The notes: generated by a model from the letters alone, not told the origin. Positions 25,423 to 37,539 are shown, numbered from the stretch's first letter. The stretch: 64,000 bases of DNA from Cavia porcellus (GCF_034190915.1 NW_026947499.1:2603950-2667949), one strand, 5' to 3'. Program-made: numbers and translations.

Positions 25423-25769
25423 TGTCACGGGCTGAGTGTCTGAGCCCCTCCCCCAATCTCTATGTTGAACCCCTCAACCCACAGGAAGGTGTGAGAAGGG
25501 GGCCCTGGCTCGTGATTGGGTTTAGTGAAGTCACACATGTTGAGTCCCCATGACTGAATTAGCATCCTTGTAAGAAGAAAAAGACACCAGAGCTCTCTCT
25601 GCCCACCTCAGAGTACAGGCAGAGAAAGCAGCCATCGATGAAATGAGCCTGTCCTCACCAGACTGTACATCTGTGGCTACCTTGGTCTGGGACTCCTCAC
25701 TGGTCAGTTAATCTATAAGTGTGTGGTTGGTACTTGGTTACTAGGGCGATAAACATAGAGCATGACACA
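25423..25769 (+). mobile_element. MaLR-type solo LTR
   Basis: Starts tgtcacgggctgagtg and continues with atgttgaacccctcaaccc, a gtgattgggttt segment, agcatccttgtaag, ccagagctctct, tcctcaccagactgtacat and ccttggtctgggact. That block order is typical of MaLR LTRs. It ends near catgacaca. Family and boundaries were assigned by eye. Confidence 0.6.
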
Positions 25770-26813
25770 GACCAGGTCTGGGAAAACTGCTTACTGAATG
25801 TTCCCCCATCTAGAGATCTGGTCACTTGAGGCAAGATGACACTCCATGGTCCAACAGCTGGCTTCATCCCAGCTGGTGGTCTCAGAGGTCCCGACCTGGA
25901 TTGACTTTTCTGATAAGCTAGAATATCTGCAGTTGCTGGTGGTTGTCACCCAAAGAGCCAGGCCTCACTGGGGACATGAAATCATGTGTGGGTTTACATT
26001 TCCTTTTAGTAACTTATATTAATAAGTAAATGCCATTTAGATGTGAATAAATGATTCATATATAAACAGGATTAATTACCCATGTTCCTAGGATAGAAAT
26101 AAAGCAATGTTCTGTATCAGCTCTCCCTTTCTGCCCCTCTGTAGAAAACAAGCACACACTTTTCCATGACTGTGTGATAGATTCTCAGAATTCTGAATAA
26201 ACGTGATTTTCATCATGAGACTGATAGGAAGTGACTGAGGCCGTCTGTACTGCATGAGGAGCAGTTTACAGAGGCGCCCACAGCACATGCAGGGCTGCTT
26301 CTCCCCAGGAAACCGCAATGCTTCCAGCTAAAGAGGGATAGTTTAGGACGAAGGAAATGCCCCTCAGATGCACCATAGTGATGTGGGTGATCCTCACAAA
26401 AACCAAGCAAGTATGTAAAGAAAATTAATGTGCCCCATGAGTAGTACAAAATCGGGAGAATCGAGCATAAACCACAGGAAGCTGAGTAACGTGCAAGGCA
26501 GTTTCCTCTTTGCCCCTTCAGCCCTGGAGCCCTGTGGAGAGTCTGTGGGAAGCCACAGTTTCACAGTGCTCTGTGCAGCCGCCTGGCTGTGTCTGAGGAA
26601 GCTAAACACATGCCTGCCAGACAAGGGAACAGAGGAAACCTGGGCTCCCTCCCTACCCAGGAGGAGCAAGCCTGTGTCCTCACACAGCCATGCCCAAAGG
26701 AGCTCTAGCTCACCTGCATACAGCAGCTAAACCTAAACACCCAGCACAGTGAACTGATACATATAGCACAGCCTTTCCAGTAAACAGAATCAATAGGATC
26801 TGTGTCTATATCT

Positions 26814-26814
<1 letters not shown>

Positions 26815-26846
<32 letters not shown>
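26815..26846. repeat. (CA)16 microsatellite
   Basis: Pure CA run followed by a GA/GGGA-rich tract to about 26884. Confidence 0.95.
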
Positions 26847-26848
<2 letters not shown>

Positions 26849-27067
26849 GAGAGAGGGGAGGGGAGATGGAGAGGTAGAGAGATGATGATAAGGGCCCGGG
26901 CCACGTGACTTTAGAGGAGGGTGAGGACAGCATCTGTAAAGCCAGCACTTCTGTTTGAAGGACATCTAGTGGGAGGAGTCTCCTACTAGGCAAGGCATGG
27001 CTTTTTGCTCCACTCAGGCAATCACACCCGGCATTGCTCAGGCTTCCATTTAAAATATAAACCCCAG

Positions 27068-27288
27068 CTCAGCGTGATGGTGCACACCCATAACCCTAGC
27101 ACTTTGGATAACTAAGGCAGAAAGACCACAAATTCAAGCCCAGCCCAGGCAACCAAGCAATTCAGCAAGACTCTGTCTCAAAATATATAGCTTAAAGAGT
27201 AAAGAGGCTGGGGCTGCAGCTCAGTGCAAAAGCCCTGGATTCAAGTCTAGCCAAGCAAACACACAGAAGAACAAATAAACAAAAAGTA
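27068..27288 (+). mobile_element. Composite B1+ID SINE
   Basis: The left part is a B1 body (gtgatggtgcacacccataa, then agactctgtctcaaaa). The right part is an ID body (aggctggggctgcagctca, then ccctggattcaag). An A-rich spacer lies between and an A-rich tail follows. Such B1+ID dimers are known from several non-murid rodent families. Confidence 0.75.
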
Positions 27289-28356
27289 AATAAGAATCTC
27301 ATTCTGACATATTCTTACAAACACACCCAGAGGCACTGCCCAACTGTCTGATACTACCTGGTGCAGTGAGGCTGACCCAAAACCTCATTACCCTAGGTGA
27401 TTTGATTTTCATGACATTCTTGGAAACATAAAATAATCTATAGTGACAGAGACATGTGTCAGTGTTGGCCATCCCTGATGGGAGAAATCTGAGGGAGGAC
27501 TTATCAAAGAGAGGGGCGGGGTCTTCCAGGGATGGTGATATGTTGGCAACTTGGATCATGTGAGTTTTAGTGAGTACATGATTATGGCACAGCTTATCAA
27601 ATTACACTTTCAGCTAAAAATGTATGCACACTTCAGGAAAAGAGAAGTGTGTGCTGTTTTTCAGCTGATGCTGTTCCTCTCACGTGGGGACCCGAGAGGA
27701 TGTCACATATCACAGAAAACCCACTGCACCACGGGCCCTAGAGAAGAAACTGAAAATGCATGTGCAGCCATGTCAGTGTCCAAGGTGACACAAGCCACAG
27801 TTCCCCATGCTGATAAATGTCTGGAGGCTCACGGCCACCACTGTGAGCTCCTCTGGTAACTGCAGAGGCCAAAGGTAACTTGTATTAATCCTGTGGTGTC
27901 TGAATAAATTTAACATTAAAATATTTATATCACTTTTTCCTGAAGTGTGTACACACTTTTCCATAGATGCTGTGTATACCACGCATTTTATGTAAGTGAC
28001 TCCTCAGAAAAGCGGTTAGGATGCAGCAGAACTGTAAGTGTTCTGTATGTGTCCACACAGGCATACAAAAGCATTTTTGATTGTTGGGTTAGGTTTCAGG
28101 TGCTCCATCCAACAGTCACAGGAAAAATTAACCTACTGGCTTTTCCTCCATTTCTCTTTCTGTTCAATTTTGATGGTAATCTCTTGGGAAAGATCAACGA
28201 GCAAAATAATGGAACCTTGTGAACAAGCTTACTCATAAGGTAAAAGTAGACCAAGGCTCTGAAAGACAGATTCTACAAAAGCTCATCAGACAGAAATAGT
28301 AAACTTTAATAACAGTGTGTAAATTGAGTTTAATTCAAAGAGGGCAAAAACTTCTT
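27289..28356. other. Intergenic left flank of L1 copy 1
   Basis: Unique AT-rich sequence. No gene or repeat recognised. Confidence 0.5.
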
Positions 28357-28371
28357 AGAAAGGGAAAAGCC
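28357..28371 (+). repeat. Target-site duplication, 5' side of L1 copy 1
   Basis: The 15-mer agaaagggaaaagcc is repeated exactly at 35612-35626. It follows cttctt, as expected for target-primed reverse transcription of a + strand L1. It fixes the 5' end of the element at 28372. Confidence 0.95.
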
Positions 28372-28372
28372 G

Positions 28373-29127
28373 CTCTCTGCGTGTCTGGAGGACTCTGGAT
28401 ATCTGCGCCCAGACTGCTGGAGTTCCCTCAGGCTTCCAGGTGCAGTGAAGGAGAGAGGTGGGTTTGAGGCTTCACTTGGAGACCTGCTGAGCTCCCCATA
28501 GGTGGGCTGGCCCACACTACTGGCCTAGCCCAGCCTGTTTAGCTGCCGCGCCTGGCCGTAGGTCTGCAGAGGAGGAGCTGGGCAGATCTGGGGTGCCCTC
28601 ACCGGCCTCTCTGCGTGTCTGGAGGACTCTGGATATCTGCGCCCAGACTGCTGGAGTTCCCCCAGGCTTCCAGGTGCAGTGAAGGAGAGAGGTGGGTTTG
28701 AGGCTTCCACATCAGCCTCCCCATTCCGGCTTCATTTGGAGACCTGCTGAGCTCCCAATAGGTGGGCTGGCCCACACTACCAGCCTAGCCCAGCCTGTTT
28801 AGCTGCCGCGCCTGGCCACAGGTCTGCAGAGGAGGAGCTGGGAAGATCTGGGGTGCCCTCACTGGCCTCTCTGCGTGTCTGGAGGACTCTGGATATCTGC
28901 GCCCAGACTGCTGGAGTTCCCTCAGGCTTCCAGGTGCAGTGAAGGGGAGAGGTGGGTTTGAGGCTTCCACATCAGCCTCCCCATTCCCGGCTTCACTTGG
29001 AGACCTGCTGAGCTCCCCATAGGTGGGCTGGCCCACACTACCAGCCTAGCCCAGCCTGTTTAGCTGCCGCGCCTGGCCATTGGTCTGCAGAGGAGGAGCT
29101 GGGCAGATTTGGGGTGCCTGCATCGGC
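28373..29127 (+). promoter_or_regulatory. L1 copy 1 promoter: three tandem ~260-bp monomers
   Basis: Three head-to-tail units begin with ctctctgcgtgtctgg at 28373 (234 bp), 28607 (260 bp) and 28867 (261 bp). Unit 1 lacks 26 bp that lie between two GGCTTC direct repeats in unit 2. Each unit ends in a GC-rich core containing cctggcc and gaggaggagctggg. Tandem 5' monomers acting as the internal RNA polymerase II promoter are established for mouse L1; the promoter role here is inferred from position. The monomer differs from that of copy 2 outside the core. Confidence 0.85.
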
Positions 29128-29462
29128 CTCTCCATGTGTCTCGAGGACTGTGGATATCTCTGCAACCAGGGAGGGTCCACAGGTTCCTGAAGCACTGCGG
29201 CCTGTGGTGAGTACCCTAACCCGGCTGCGATTGAAGAACTGTGGAGCTTCCAAGGGGCAGGTGGGCGCACAGTGTCCCTGAGGTCCAGCTTGTCTGGAAC
29301 TGCGGAGTTCTGAGCAGGCAGAGGAGGGCCACTGGTTCTGTAGGCCTAATGGCTTGGGGTAGCGCGGCACCAGAGTCTCAGTAGCTCCAAACATAGAAGG
29401 GGATTTTCAACAGATCCTGAGGAAGCTTTCAAATAACACTTGAAACACAGAAATATAGGAAA
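29128..29462 (+). promoter_or_regulatory. L1 copy 1 non-repeated 5' UTR
   Basis: Single-copy leader between the last monomer and ORF1, alignable along its length with 54481-54796 of copy 2. It contains a consensus-like splice donor (ctgtg/gtgagt, GT at 29207-29208) that is conserved in copy 2. It also contains most of an antisense ORF (29394 to 29038, 118 codons). Confidence 0.8.
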
Positions 29463-30515
29463 ATGACAAAATGAAAGACCAAATTACAACCTCAAACCTC
29501 CAGCCCATCTCAAGAAACCCTAGGAGCGATGTATATAGAAGAAAATATATCCCATCCACCTCATATATCGGACACAATAGCCACTGAAATTGACAAGCAA
29601 CTCCAGGAAGCTTTAAAGAAATTCAAACTCGAAATAATCTCCCAGATAAAAGAAGAAATGATAAAAGAAATGAAAGAGATTCTAAATATATCTAAAGAAA
29701 ACACAGATAAAAAATTGGAGGAACTAAACAAAAAGATAGAATCCCTAGACGAGCAATATAAGAAACAAACAGAATACATAATGCAGATGCACAGAGATAT
29801 ACAGGAAATAAAAAACTCCACTGAAAGTTGTAAAAACCGCCTTAATGAAAGTGAAGATAGAATTTCAGACCTTGAAGACAGGATTGCAGCTAGTGAACAG
29901 GAAAGGAAAGATCTTTTGAAAATAACAAGGAACCAGGAAACAACAATTCAACAACTGCAAGACGATGCAAAGAAGAATAACATAAGAATGATAGGGATTA
30001 ATGAAAGAGAGGGAGACAACATGAAGGATGTCAGGAGGATATTTAGAGAAGTAATAGCTGAAAATTTCCCAAGCATGAGATCAGAAACTGACATCAGGAT
30101 CAGTGAAGCATATAGAACTCCAAACAGTCATAACCAAAATAAAACTACACCCAGACATATAATAATTGCCATCCCAGAAATCCAACACAAGAATAGATTA
30201 TTAAAAGCTGTCAGAGAGAAAAGACAGATCACTTATAAAGGAAAACCTATCAGAATCACAGCAGACTTCTCATCAAAAACAATAAAGTCAAGAAGAGCAT
30301 GGAGTGAAGTATTCCAGATCCTAAAGCAAAATGATTTCCAACCAAGACTGATATATCCTGCAAAACTATCATTCAAAATAGATGGTGCAATACAATACTT
30401 CCATGACAAAGAACAGCTGAAGAACTTCATGAACACCAAACCAACCCTGCAAAAAATATTGAAAGACAGTTTAGATACACAAAGGAAAAAAGCACTAAGC
30501 AAAGCAAATAATTAA
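29463..30515 (+). pseudogene. ORF1: L1 ORF1, copy 1, stop at codon 4
   Basis: Encodes the L1 RNA-binding, trimeric nucleic-acid chaperone that packages L1 RNA into cytoplasmic particles. By comparison with copy 2 the native ATG is 29463-29465. Codon 4 is TGA (29472-29474) where copy 2 has CGA, a likely CpG decay event. From codon 23 (ATG at 29529) the frame is open for 328 residues to 30515. That downstream ATG is GTG in copy 2, so copy 1 gained a start after the stop. The open part keeps the long heptad-rich coiled coil, the RRM-like region starting near NNIRMIGIN, and the C-terminal domain with YPAKLSF. It differs from copy 2 at about 15 of 328 residues. A product lacking 22 N-terminal residues is possible but unproven. 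Confidence 0.92.
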
Positions 30516-30534
30516 ACAGAACAGAAAGATAAAG

Positions 30535-33500
30535 ATGCAACAGCAGAGAGATAACATTCCTACAATTAACCAGCATTTAACAGTAATAACCATTAATGTA
30601 AATGGTCTCAATGCACCAATCAAAAGAAACAGACTAGCAGAATGGATCAAAAAACAAAATCCAAACATATGCTGTTTACAGGAAACCCATCTAACCCAGA
30701 AAGATACTCACAGACTGAAAGTCAAAGGATGGAAAACAATTCTTCATGCAGCAGGAATCCAAAAAAAGGCAGGAGTAGCCATTCTGTTTGCAGACAACGT
30801 GAACTTTAAACCAACAATGACCATAAAGGACAAAGAAGGTCACTACATACTCGTAAGGGGAAAACTCCAAGAGGAAGAGATAACTATTTTAAATATATAC
30901 GCACCAAACTCCAGAGCACACAGTTATATAAAACAATTATTAACAGAAATGAAAACTCAAATTATCAGTAACACAATTGTAACAGGAGACCTTAATACAC
31001 CACTGACACCAAGGGACAGATCAACCAGACAGAAAATGAGCAAAGAAATAACAGAACTGAATCACACCTGTGAACAAATGGGTTTGATAGACATATACAG
31101 AATGTTCCACCCAACAACATCAGAATACACATTCTTCTCTGCAGTACATGGATCATTTTCTAAAATAGACCATATATTAGCTCACAGAACATATTTAAGC
31201 AAATGCAAAAAAGTTGAAATCATCCCTTGCATATTATCGGATCATAGCGCTCTGAAATTAGAAATTAATGACAAAGGATACTGCAAAAATTCCGCAAACA
31301 CATGGAAACTAAATAACACACTCTTGAGTAATCAGTGGGTCACAGAAGAAATTAAAGAAGAAATTAAACAATACCTAAAAGAAAATGAAAATGCAGATAC
31401 AACTTACCGGAATCTGTGGGATGCAATGAAAGCCGTTCTGAGAGGAAAATTTATTGCACTGAGTTCCCACATCAGGAAAGCAGAATGAATACAAATAAAT
31501 AACTTGATGCTACACCTCAAACAGCTAGAAAAAGAAGAGCAAGTCAAGCCCAAAGCCAAAAGAAGAGAGGAAATTATAAAAATCAGAGCAGAAATCAATG
31601 CAATAGAGACTAAGAAAACAATCCAAAGAATCAATGAATCAAAGAGTTGGTTCTTTGAAAGAATAAATAAAATCGATAAGCCCCTAGCCAACCTTATTAA
31701 AAAAAGGAAAGAAAAAGCTCAAATTCATGCAATAAGAAATGAAAAAGGAGAAATCACTACAGACCCAATAGAAATACAGAGGATCATCAACACCTATTTC
31801 GAAAACCTCTACTCTCAAAAGTTTGATAACACAGAATAAATAGACAGATTCTTAGAAGCGTATGAAGTACCAAAGCTAGATCAAGAGGATATAAAACTGT
31901 TGAATAACCCAATCTCTGCTAATGAAATTGAAAATGTAATTGGGTCCTTGCCCACCAAGAAGAGCCCAGGCCCAGATGGATTCACTGCAGAATTCTACAA
32001 GAAATATAAAGAAGACCTAATGCCGACACTCCTCAAACTATTCAATGAAATTGAAAGGGAAGCAATCCTTCCTAAGTCATTCCTGGAAGCAAATATTACT
32101 CTAGTACCAAAACCTGAGAAAGACCCAACTATAAAAGAGAACTATAGACCGATCTCCCTAATGAACACAGATGCAAAAATCCTCAATTAAATATTGGCAA
32201 ATAGGATCCAGCAAATCATCAAGAAGATTATATACCATGACCAAGTGGGATTCATCCCAGGAATGCAAGGATGGTTCAACATACGCAAATCAATAAATGT
32301 AATCCACCATATCAATAAAGCCAAAAATAAGAATCACATGATCATCTCTATAGATGCAGAAAAAGCCTTCGATAAGGTCCAACACTTATTCATGATAAGA
32401 ACTTTACAGAAAATTGGAATAAATGGTCTTTACCTCAATATAATAAAGGCCATTTATGACAAACCAACAGCCAGCATCATACTAAATGGCCAAAAATTGA
32501 AAGCCTTTACTTTAAAATCGGGTACAAGACAAGGATGTCCTTTATCACCACTCCTATTTAATATAGTACTGGAAGTACTAGCCAGAGCAATTAGGCAAGA
32601 AAGAGAAATAAAAGGGGTAAAGATAGGAAAAGAAGAAGTTAAATTATCATTGTTTGCAGATGACATGATACTCTACATAGAAGACCCCCTAAACTCCATT
32701 GAAATACTCTTAGATACAATAAATAAATTCAGTAATGTGGCTGGATACAAAATCAATACTCAGAAATCAATAGCATTCCTATACACGAACAACAAAATTA
32801 CAGAGAGGGAAATAAGAGAAACTGGACTATTCACATTAGCAAGCAAAAAAATGAAATATTTAGGAATTACTCTTATGAAAGAAGTGAAAGACTTATACAG
32901 TGAAAACTATAATACACTGAAAAAGGAAATTGAAGATGATCTCAGAAAATGGAAAGACATCCCTTGCTCATGGATAGGAAGAACAAACATTGTGAAAATG
33001 GCCATTCTCCCAAAACTGTTATACAGATTCAATGCAATCCCAATAGAAATACCATCAACATACCTTATAGATCTAGAGAAATCACTCCTAAATTTCATCT
33101 GGAACCAGAAGAGACCTAGAATCGCAAAGGCAATTCTAAGCAGCAAAGACAAAGCAGGAGGCATCACAATCCCTGACTTGAAGTTATACTACAAAGCAAC
33201 AGTAGTAAAATCAACATGGTATTGGAATCAAAACAGAGCTGAAGATCAGTGGAATAGATTAGAAGATACAACCACAACTACGAACACACTCAACCACCTT
33301 ATTTTTGATAAAGGAGCCAAGCAGGTTCACTGGAAGAATGACAGTCTCTTTAATAAATGGTGCTGGAAAAACTGGCTCTCCATTTGCCAAAAACTAAAGC
33401 TAGACCCATGTCTATCACCATGTACTAAATTAAAATCTAAATGGGTCAAAGATCTGAATATTAAAACAGAAACACTAAATCTATTGGAAGACAAAATAGG

Positions 33501-34371
33501 TAGAAACCTTGGAGACATAGGAGTTGGTAAAGAATTCATGAACAGGACTCAAACCGCACGGGAAATACTTCCCAGAATCAATAACTGGGACCACTTCTTA
33601 TTAAAAAGTTTCTGCATGTCAAAAGAAATCTCCAGCATAGTGAAAAGAAAACCCACAAACTGGGAAAAGATTTTAGTGAACTCTCTCTCAGACAAGGGCC
33701 TCTTGTCTAAAACATATAAAGAATTAAAGAAACTCAGACCTCCGAAATTCAAAGATCCAATCCAAAAATGGGCATCTGAGATGAATATGCAATTCTCAGA
33801 TGAAGAAATGCAAATGGCAAATAAATACATGAAAAAATGCTCATCATCATTGGTCATTAAAGAAATGCAAATTAAAACCACACTGAGATACCATCTCACT
33901 CCTGAAAGAATGGCCAGGATCAAGAAAACTGACAACAAATGCTGGAGAGGCTGTGGGGAAAAAGGAACTCTCCTGCACTGCTGGTGGGAGTGTAGAATGG
34001 TACAGCCTTTGTGGAGATCTGTCTGGAGATTTCTCAAAAAGTTGGGACTGGAAATCCCATTTATTCCAGCTATTCCACTTCTAGGCATATTCCCAGAATA
34101 ACTGAAAGCATCATTCCACAGTGATATATGTGCACCTATGTTTATAGCAGCACAATTTGTAATCGCCAGATCTTGGAAACAACCCAAGTGCCCATCAACT
34201 GAGGAATGGATAAAAAAGTTGTGGTATTTCTATACAATGGAGTATTATTCAGCTATAAAGAAGGATCACATTGAGATATTTATCAATAAATGGGCGCAGC
34301 TTGAGACCATACTCATTAGTGAAATAAATCAATCTCGCATGTGTGAATACCGAATAGTTTCCCTAATGTAA
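30535..34371 (+). pseudogene. ORF2: L1 ORF2 (endonuclease/reverse transcriptase), copy 1, four stops
   Basis: Starts 19 bp after ORF1 in a different frame and spans 1279 codons including the stop. The protein nicks target DNA and reverse-transcribes L1 RNA. Visible endonuclease residues include N21 (in NVNGLN), E50 (in QETHL), the GDLNTPL block and D236-H237 (in SDHSAL). Reverse transcriptase blocks include [37 protein letters not shown] and FADD (707-710). A C-terminal C-x3-C-x7-H-x4-C motif follows near residue 1136. There is no frameshift. Four substitutions create stops at codons 318 (TGA 31486; copy 2 CGA), 435 (TAA 31837; GAA), 552 (TAA 32188; AAA) and 1189 (TAA 34099; GAA). The stop at codon 318 lies beyond the endonuclease but before the reverse transcriptase, so this copy cannot supply RT. 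Confidence 0.96.
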
Positions 34372-35559
34372 ATAATGATTCAAATATATAAAAATATGTG
34401 GTGATCATGATTCCCCATTAGGTGGCCTTGAAGTCTTATAAAGTTTTCACTCATTAATTAGAAAGGCTTTATTCTGGGCTTCTTGATATGAAAATATTTG
34501 AAGCTAGAGTATATGAAGTTTTATCCAAATATTTCAAGGAAAAAGACACTATGGTAACTACTATTAAGTCAGGTTATAAGGTGGTGAAGTACTAGGTTGT
34601 TGAAACAGTCACGCAGTGACCTCTATTGTTATATTGTTATGTCCTGTTTTATCTCAATCTCCCCCTTATTGTTTCAAAAAAAATTATTTAGTCATTTCTT
34701 ATGTTTGTCTTAATTAAAGAAAAAATTCAAAAAAATTAGGATATATAAATAGTAACTCTTTTTGATTTCCTATTAACTTGTTTTGAAGTCCTGTAGTACT
34801 CCCACGATCTTGTTTTGACTGATTAGACTCTGTTCCATTCTATATGATAGTATCAAGTTTGAAGACATAGGCAACTACTTTGAAGACAATAAGATTCACT
34901 AAGATACCCATTCTGGTTTGACTATTGTCTTCTTTGGAAGTCCTGTAATGTTTACAATGCCTAAGTTTTATTGGTCTTGTTCTCTACTGTTTTGTCCTAC
35001 TTTATAATATCTAATGAGATAGACAATTCTTTTTAAGAAAACAAGGGACAACGTTGATAACCATTGTTGATAAACTTGTACTCTGTTCTACACCATGTGC
35101 TACGTCTATCCTTGGTATTGACTGACAGCTTTGTTTTGCCATATTTGACTGTATTCTCCCCCCCGCCCCAAAGAAAGTAATAAGCACTAAGGAGTAATAA
35201 AATCCAAGATGTGTAAATTTTGTTGTAAAAAAGAGAGGGAAAAAAAAAAGAAATAGAGCTCTAACGGATATAACAGCAAGTGTGTTTGGGGGTGTTAAAT
35301 AGCTGACTTTATCAATGTTTTTGGAACATTGAACACAGATGTTTGCAGTCTCCCTGTTTGAATGTCCACCTTGTGTTCTTTGATACTGTGATTTGAGGAA
35401 CTATTTTCAAGAAGATAGTGTGTAATCTACTAGCAGGTGATTTCTTACTGTTATTTTTTTTTGTTTTGTTTTGTTTTGTTTTGTTTTGTTTTTGTAGTTC
35501 TGTATTGCGTGTACCCTTACGCCGCTTTGGTTTGTTTTGTGTTTTTCTCTTTTTCCTCT

Positions 35560-35611
<52 letters not shown>
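34372..35611 (+). other. L1 copy 1 3' UTR and poly(A) tail
   Basis: Follows the ORF2 stop and matches the copy 2 3' UTR, but holds an extra 105 bp (34566-34670) bounded by TATT on both sides. It also has a (TTTTG)n expansion at 35453-35493 that copy 2 lacks. An A/G-rich tract lies near 35227-35263. An AATAAA is present at 35196-35201, but no intact hexamer sits immediately before the tail, where copy 2 has one. The tail is a pure A run from 35566 to 35612; its last base is shared with the target duplication. Confidence 0.85.
35453..35493 (+). repeat. (TTTTG)n microsatellite in L1 copy 1 3' UTR
   Basis: About six TTTTG units. At the equivalent site copy 2 has only a T run, so this is a copy- or lineage-specific expansion. 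Confidence 0.85.
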
Positions 35612-35614
<3 letters not shown>

Positions 35615-35626
35615 AAGGGAAAAGCC
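35612..35626 (+). repeat. Target-site duplication, 3' side of L1 copy 1
   Basis: Exact copy of 28357-28371 directly after the A tail. The empty site would read cttctt-agaaagggaaaagcc-aggccgaatt. Confidence 0.95.
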
Positions 35627-36189
35627 AGGCCGAATTACATTCTGATATATTCACCCTGCATTTATGTAAAAATAATACAGAATTGTGCACAGTCTCCTCT
35701 AGAGTAGAATAGGAAAGAACACGCGTGAATCCATTTTAACTGAATCTCATTACCCTAAACCAAAACTGGAGCTCTCTCAATAAAAGTAAACTGCAAGCAC
35801 ATGGCCCTCATAAGTAGAGATGACAAGTTACCAACACATTATTCTGTAATAAAAGTTAAAACATTTGTCACCACATTATAATCACTGTGTTTATCTGAGC
35901 AGTGTGAGATTGTTTCAGTGTTCAGAGTCAATCAGTATAAATCACCACATAAGCAGTCAAAAGAAAAGCACACCCTCATCACATCTAGAAACAATAACAT
36001 CTGAGAGCCCATTATGCATTAATGATAGCATCTGTAAATTAATTAAAAGCAAAAGGAAATTTATTCAAGTCTAAAGATTGTCTATTTAACATTCCAATTA
36101 GAAATAAATGATTCAGTGTTCCCCTTCTATAATCAAGGCTGTCATGCTTTACTTCTTAAATTTGATACCACATTGGGATCTTGTGCAAC
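35627..36189. other. Intergenic right flank of L1 copy 1
   Basis: AT-rich unique sequence, no gene or repeat recognised. Confidence 0.5.
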
Positions 36190-36540
36190 AGTGAAGAAAA
36201 AGAAGAGAAAAGAAGAAATAACATCCTCTGTATTTGCAGATGACATGGAGTCTAGAAAAACTAAAAGCTCCTACAAGAGAGCGACTTGAGATAAACTGTG
36301 AGTACATATGAGTGGGGGATTCAATGTTCATTCATAATAATCAATTGTGTTTCTAAGCACTAACTGTTAGCATTTGTGAGTGTGACTTAGAAACTATGTA
36401 TACAGACATTAAATGCAACAAAGTATAACTGTGAGCTCTATGCTGAAAGTGACCAAGCAAACACCAAATATATGAGTAAGTACAAAGATATACCGCGTTC
36501 ACGGATTGGAAGACTCAGTGTTCTTAAAGTGGTTTCCTTC
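36190..36540 (+). mobile_element. Old L1 ORF2 fragment (RT region)
   Basis: Decayed sequence keeps the order of L1 RT landmarks. First comes tttgcagatgacatg (the FADDM motif) near 36233, then a segment like aatcaattgtgtttct, then ttcacggattggaag near 36500, which corresponds to the SWIGR region of the young copies. Heavily diverged, with no usable reading frame. Confidence 0.65.
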
Positions 36541-37307
36541 CTAGTAATATGTGCTTTAAATGGACTTTCCGTAAAAAGCCGAGTGAAAGGTTTTGTTGGC
36601 AATGCTTTTCTAAATTCTCTGTAGGAGGAGAAACTAGAAGAGCCGTCTGTGTGTGAAGGTAGTTGAAGGGGAGCAAAGGTACCGGTGATGACGGACCCTC
36701 TGGAGACTGAGTGCCCAGCTGCAACCCAAATCCACTTATGTGTCACACAGCATCACTACCGCACTGGGACTTGAACACTCAAATTTTAATTTAAAACAAA
36801 CAAAGCAACTGGGAGCGCATGCCAACAGAGGAGCTCTGCATGCCCACCATGACACGAGTGCCATAAATTATCCACCATGTCACGTATTGTCTGACATCAA
36901 TTATTTCCAATTAGGTAGCATTACCAAGACAATATGGTACCAAGGAAAAGCCTAGTTTGGCTGAGCTAGTTTACACTCAGTAAGGTGAACACACGTCCCC
37001 AGTCCCCGCATGAGTTAAGCAGCAGGGCAAGGGCTGAGCCAGGGTCCTGGGCAGTGGAGAGTCTGGTAGTGAGGGGAGCAGAGAGAAGCAATGGGGACAG
37101 GTGGGGCCCCCCGAGAGGGAAAAGGGGGGACCTGTAGGATCCCGTAGTTCTCTGCAGACCTACAAAGTGTGCCTGCACAGGTTTGATGCTCTTTGAACTC
37201 TAATTTTGAAGAAAAAGTGTCAAGACTTTTGCTTTCAGTATAGCTAGTAAAAAGAGAATATTCTTACATTCTTTTCATATCACAGCTCTTTAGGTAACGT
37301 CTGTGTC

Positions 37308-37460
37308 TTTTGTTTGTTTGTTTGTTTGTTTGTTTGAGACACAATCTTGCCATATTTTCCAGGCTGGACTTGAATTTACTGTCTAGCTCAGGAGGTCTGC
37401 AAACTTCAGTCCTCCCCTCAGCCTCCTCGGTGCCTGGAGCATCAGCATCACCTACCTCAC
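37308..37460 (-). mobile_element. B1 SINE with (TTTG)n tail
   Basis: (TTTG)n at 37308-37336, then gagacacaatcttgccatat, ccaggctggacttgaattta and cctcagcctcctcggtgcct, the reverse complement of a diverged B1. Confidence 0.7.
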
Positions 37461-37539
37461 GCTTAATACTGGGCCATTTAATAAGTGGTGTCTGTAAATG
37501 ACTCCCACTTCACATTAGTTTTTAAATATGTCAAAAACT

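Larger units (their letters stand above)
28372..35611 (+). mobile_element. Full-length LINE-1 retrotransposon, copy 1 (260-bp monomer promoter)
   Basis: A complete 7.24-kb L1 laid out as three tandem 5' monomers, a non-repeated 5' UTR, ORF1, a 19-bp spacer, ORF2, a 3' UTR and a pure A tail of about 46 bases. It is flanked by a perfect 15-bp target-site duplication (agaaagggaaaagcc) at 28357-28371 and 35612-35626. The 5' duplication is preceded by TT, so the nick site reads TT/AGAA, close to the L1 endonuclease preference. The intact duplication and long pure tail indicate a fairly recent insertion. The copy is coding-defective: ORF1 stops at codon 4 and ORF2 carries four in-frame stops, all by substitution. 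It lies in the same orientation as copy 2, 18.4 kb away. Confidence 0.97.

Noticed and set aside
33549..34187. 212-codon minus-strand ORF inside L1 copy 1
   Set aside because: A shadow of ORF2 on the opposite strand. Similar antisense frames occur in copy 2 but are broken, and none resembles a known protein.
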